Assembly: GCA_002345965.1 (NCBI GenBank)
Contig: DDTF01000041.1
Span: 1 to 42,484, forward strand
Direction: 5' to 3'
Length of the DNA: 42,484 nucleotides
DNA from: Flammeovirgaceae bacterium UBA2371
Lineage (GTDB): Bacteria > Bacteroidota > Bacteroidia > Cytophagales > Cyclobacteriaceae
The translations under genes and the position numbers were made by a program. The notes below the pieces were generated by a model, which was given only the letters and a program-made list of their open reading frames with translations, was not told where the DNA came from and did no database searches. Below, one piece after another: positions 41,654-42,484 of this stretch. Numbering within the stretch: the stretch's first letter is position 1; each line of letters opens with the position of its first letter.

Positions 41654-42484
41654 ATGGAAAAACCAACATTACCGAAAGGAACACGAGATTTTGGACCAGC
41701 TGTGATGGCCAAACGACAGTACATTTTAAGTACCATCAAACAGGTCTTCCAAAAATATGGATTCCTTCAACTGGAAACCCCCGCCATGGAAAATCTTTCT
41801 ACTTTAACAGGAAAGTACGGGGAAGAAGGTGATCAACTCCTGTTCAAAGTGCTGAATTCAGGGGATTACCTGAAAGACGTTGATGAAGAAAAATTAAAGG
41901 CCCGCGACTCAAAAGGAATCACTTTCGACATTTCCGAAAAGGGCTTAAAATATGACCTTACTGTGCCCTTTGCGCGGTACGTAGTCATGAACAGGCATGA
42001 GATTACCTTTCCCTTTAAAAGGTTCCAGATACAGCCGGTGTGGCGTGCAGACAGACCGCAAAAAGGACGTTACCGCGAGTTTTACCAATGCGATGCGGAT
42101 GTAATCGGAACTGACTCGCTGCTGTGTGAAGCTGAGATCGTTTTAATGATCAGAGAAGTGTGCAAAGGGCTGGGCATCCAGGATTTTTCCATTAAGGTAA
42201 ACCACCGTGGCATCCTCTCCGGCCTGGCCGCAATAGCCGATGCCAAAGGCAATGAAACTTCTCTTTTTGTGGCCATTGACAAACTCGATAAGATTGGTGA
42301 TGAAAAGGTAAAGGAAGAATTAAGAACAAAGGGCTTTAGTGACAAAAGTATTGATCGCATTTTTGATATACTTCATTTCCAGGGGTCCAACCTTAATAAA
42401 TTAGAGATGCTCAACAGCAAACTTGAGGACACAGAAACAGGACTAAAGGGTGTTGAGGATATGAAGCAAATCATTGAACTGCTT
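41654..42484 (+). CDS. hisS: Histidyl-tRNA synthetase, N-terminal part (cut by window edge)
   Basis: The open frame from the ATG at 41654 continues for 277 codons to the window end. It encodes a class II synthetase: MEKPTLPKGTRDFGP with the typical HisRS opening, motif 1 region around KQVFQKYGFLQLETPA, LTVPFARYV, and motif 2 (about 121-145, RFQIQPVWRADRPQKGRYREF). The enzyme charges tRNA-His in the cytoplasm. Motif 3 and the anticodon-binding domain lie outside the window. It is divergent from the small basic protein. Confidence 0.95.
   Translation, partial: MEKPTLPKGTRDFGPAVMAKRQYILSTIKQVFQKYGFLQLETPAMENLSTLTGKYGEEGDQLLFKVLNSGDYLKDVDEEKLKARDSKGITFDISEKGLKYDLTVPFARYVVMNRHEITFPFKRFQIQPVWRADRPQKGRYREFYQCDADVIGTDSLLCEAEIVLMIREVCKGLGIQDFSIKVNHRGILSGLAAIADAKGNETSLFVAIDKLDKIGDEKVKEELRTKGFSDKSIDRIFDILHFQGSNLNKLEMLNSKLEDTETGLKGVEDMKQIIELL

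Noticed and set aside
1..42484. CRISPR arrays, insertion sequences, prophage or defence genes
   Set aside because: No regular spacer-repeat pattern, transposase, integrase or phage structural gene was found on either strand.

Overview
The window is a chromosomal segment of a member of the Bacteroidota, most likely Cytophagales. This rests on four things: a C-terminal type IX secretion (T9SS) sorting domain on the largest surface protein, an acylornithine-type transcarbamylase (argF') in the arginine operon, several TAnnTTTG promoter elements typical of the phylum, and families common there (DUF4097 proteins, sortilin-like BNR propellers, two-half MacB/FtsX permeases). The genus cannot be named from the sequence. 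No rRNA, tRNA, CRISPR array, insertion sequence or prophage was recognised.

Layout. 1-6.8 kb (minus strand): a 5' fragment of an M24 peptidase gene, a second intact and closely similar M24 peptidase, a Tat-exported M19 dipeptidase homologue with altered metal ligands, a plus-strand DinB-like protein, and a large BNR/sortilin-like propeller. 6.9-12.3 kb (plus): a likely operon of an SRPBCC protein, an M1 aminopeptidase lipoprotein, a NodB-type deacetylase lipoprotein and an APC amino-acid permease. 12.4-17.4 kb (plus): two paralogous MacB/FtsX-type ABC permeases without an ATPase gene. 17.5-24.9 kb (plus): an arginine biosynthesis operon, GNAT-argG-argC-argF'-argB-argE-argH, with genes overlapping or nearly touching, behind a structured leader of about 270 nt and ended by an intrinsic terminator. 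25-27.1 kb (plus): a membrane protein and a Ste24-like M48 protease. 27.1-32 kb (minus): a cyanophycinase-like S51 lipoprotein, an ECF sigma / membrane anti-sigma / two-DUF4097 operon, and a coiled-coil membrane protein. 32.3-35.1 kb: DoxX, an NADP-oxidoreductase-like protein, and a secreted M20 homologue. 35.1-42.5 kb: an unknown helical protein, a 600-bp region with an anomalous GC-rich patch, a 1240-residue T9SS cargo, a DUF4258 protein, a YfcE-type phosphodiesterase, a small basic protein, and the 5' part of hisS running off the window.

How the genes fit together. Much of the window concerns peptide and amino-acid handling: exported or membrane M24, M19, M1, S51, M20 and M48 proteins plus an amino-acid permease suggest protein scavenging, and the arg operon supplies arginine when it is scarce. 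The strongest candidates for something undescribed are the arg leader, where several perfect inverted repeats share segments and so form mutually exclusive helices ending at an ATG followed by three arginine codons, and the argF' residue 90, which is neither the Pro nor the Glu that sets acyl specificity in characterised enzymes. Other points of note are start-codon-proximal palindromes before the M24 and M48 genes and peptidase homologues with replaced metal ligands.
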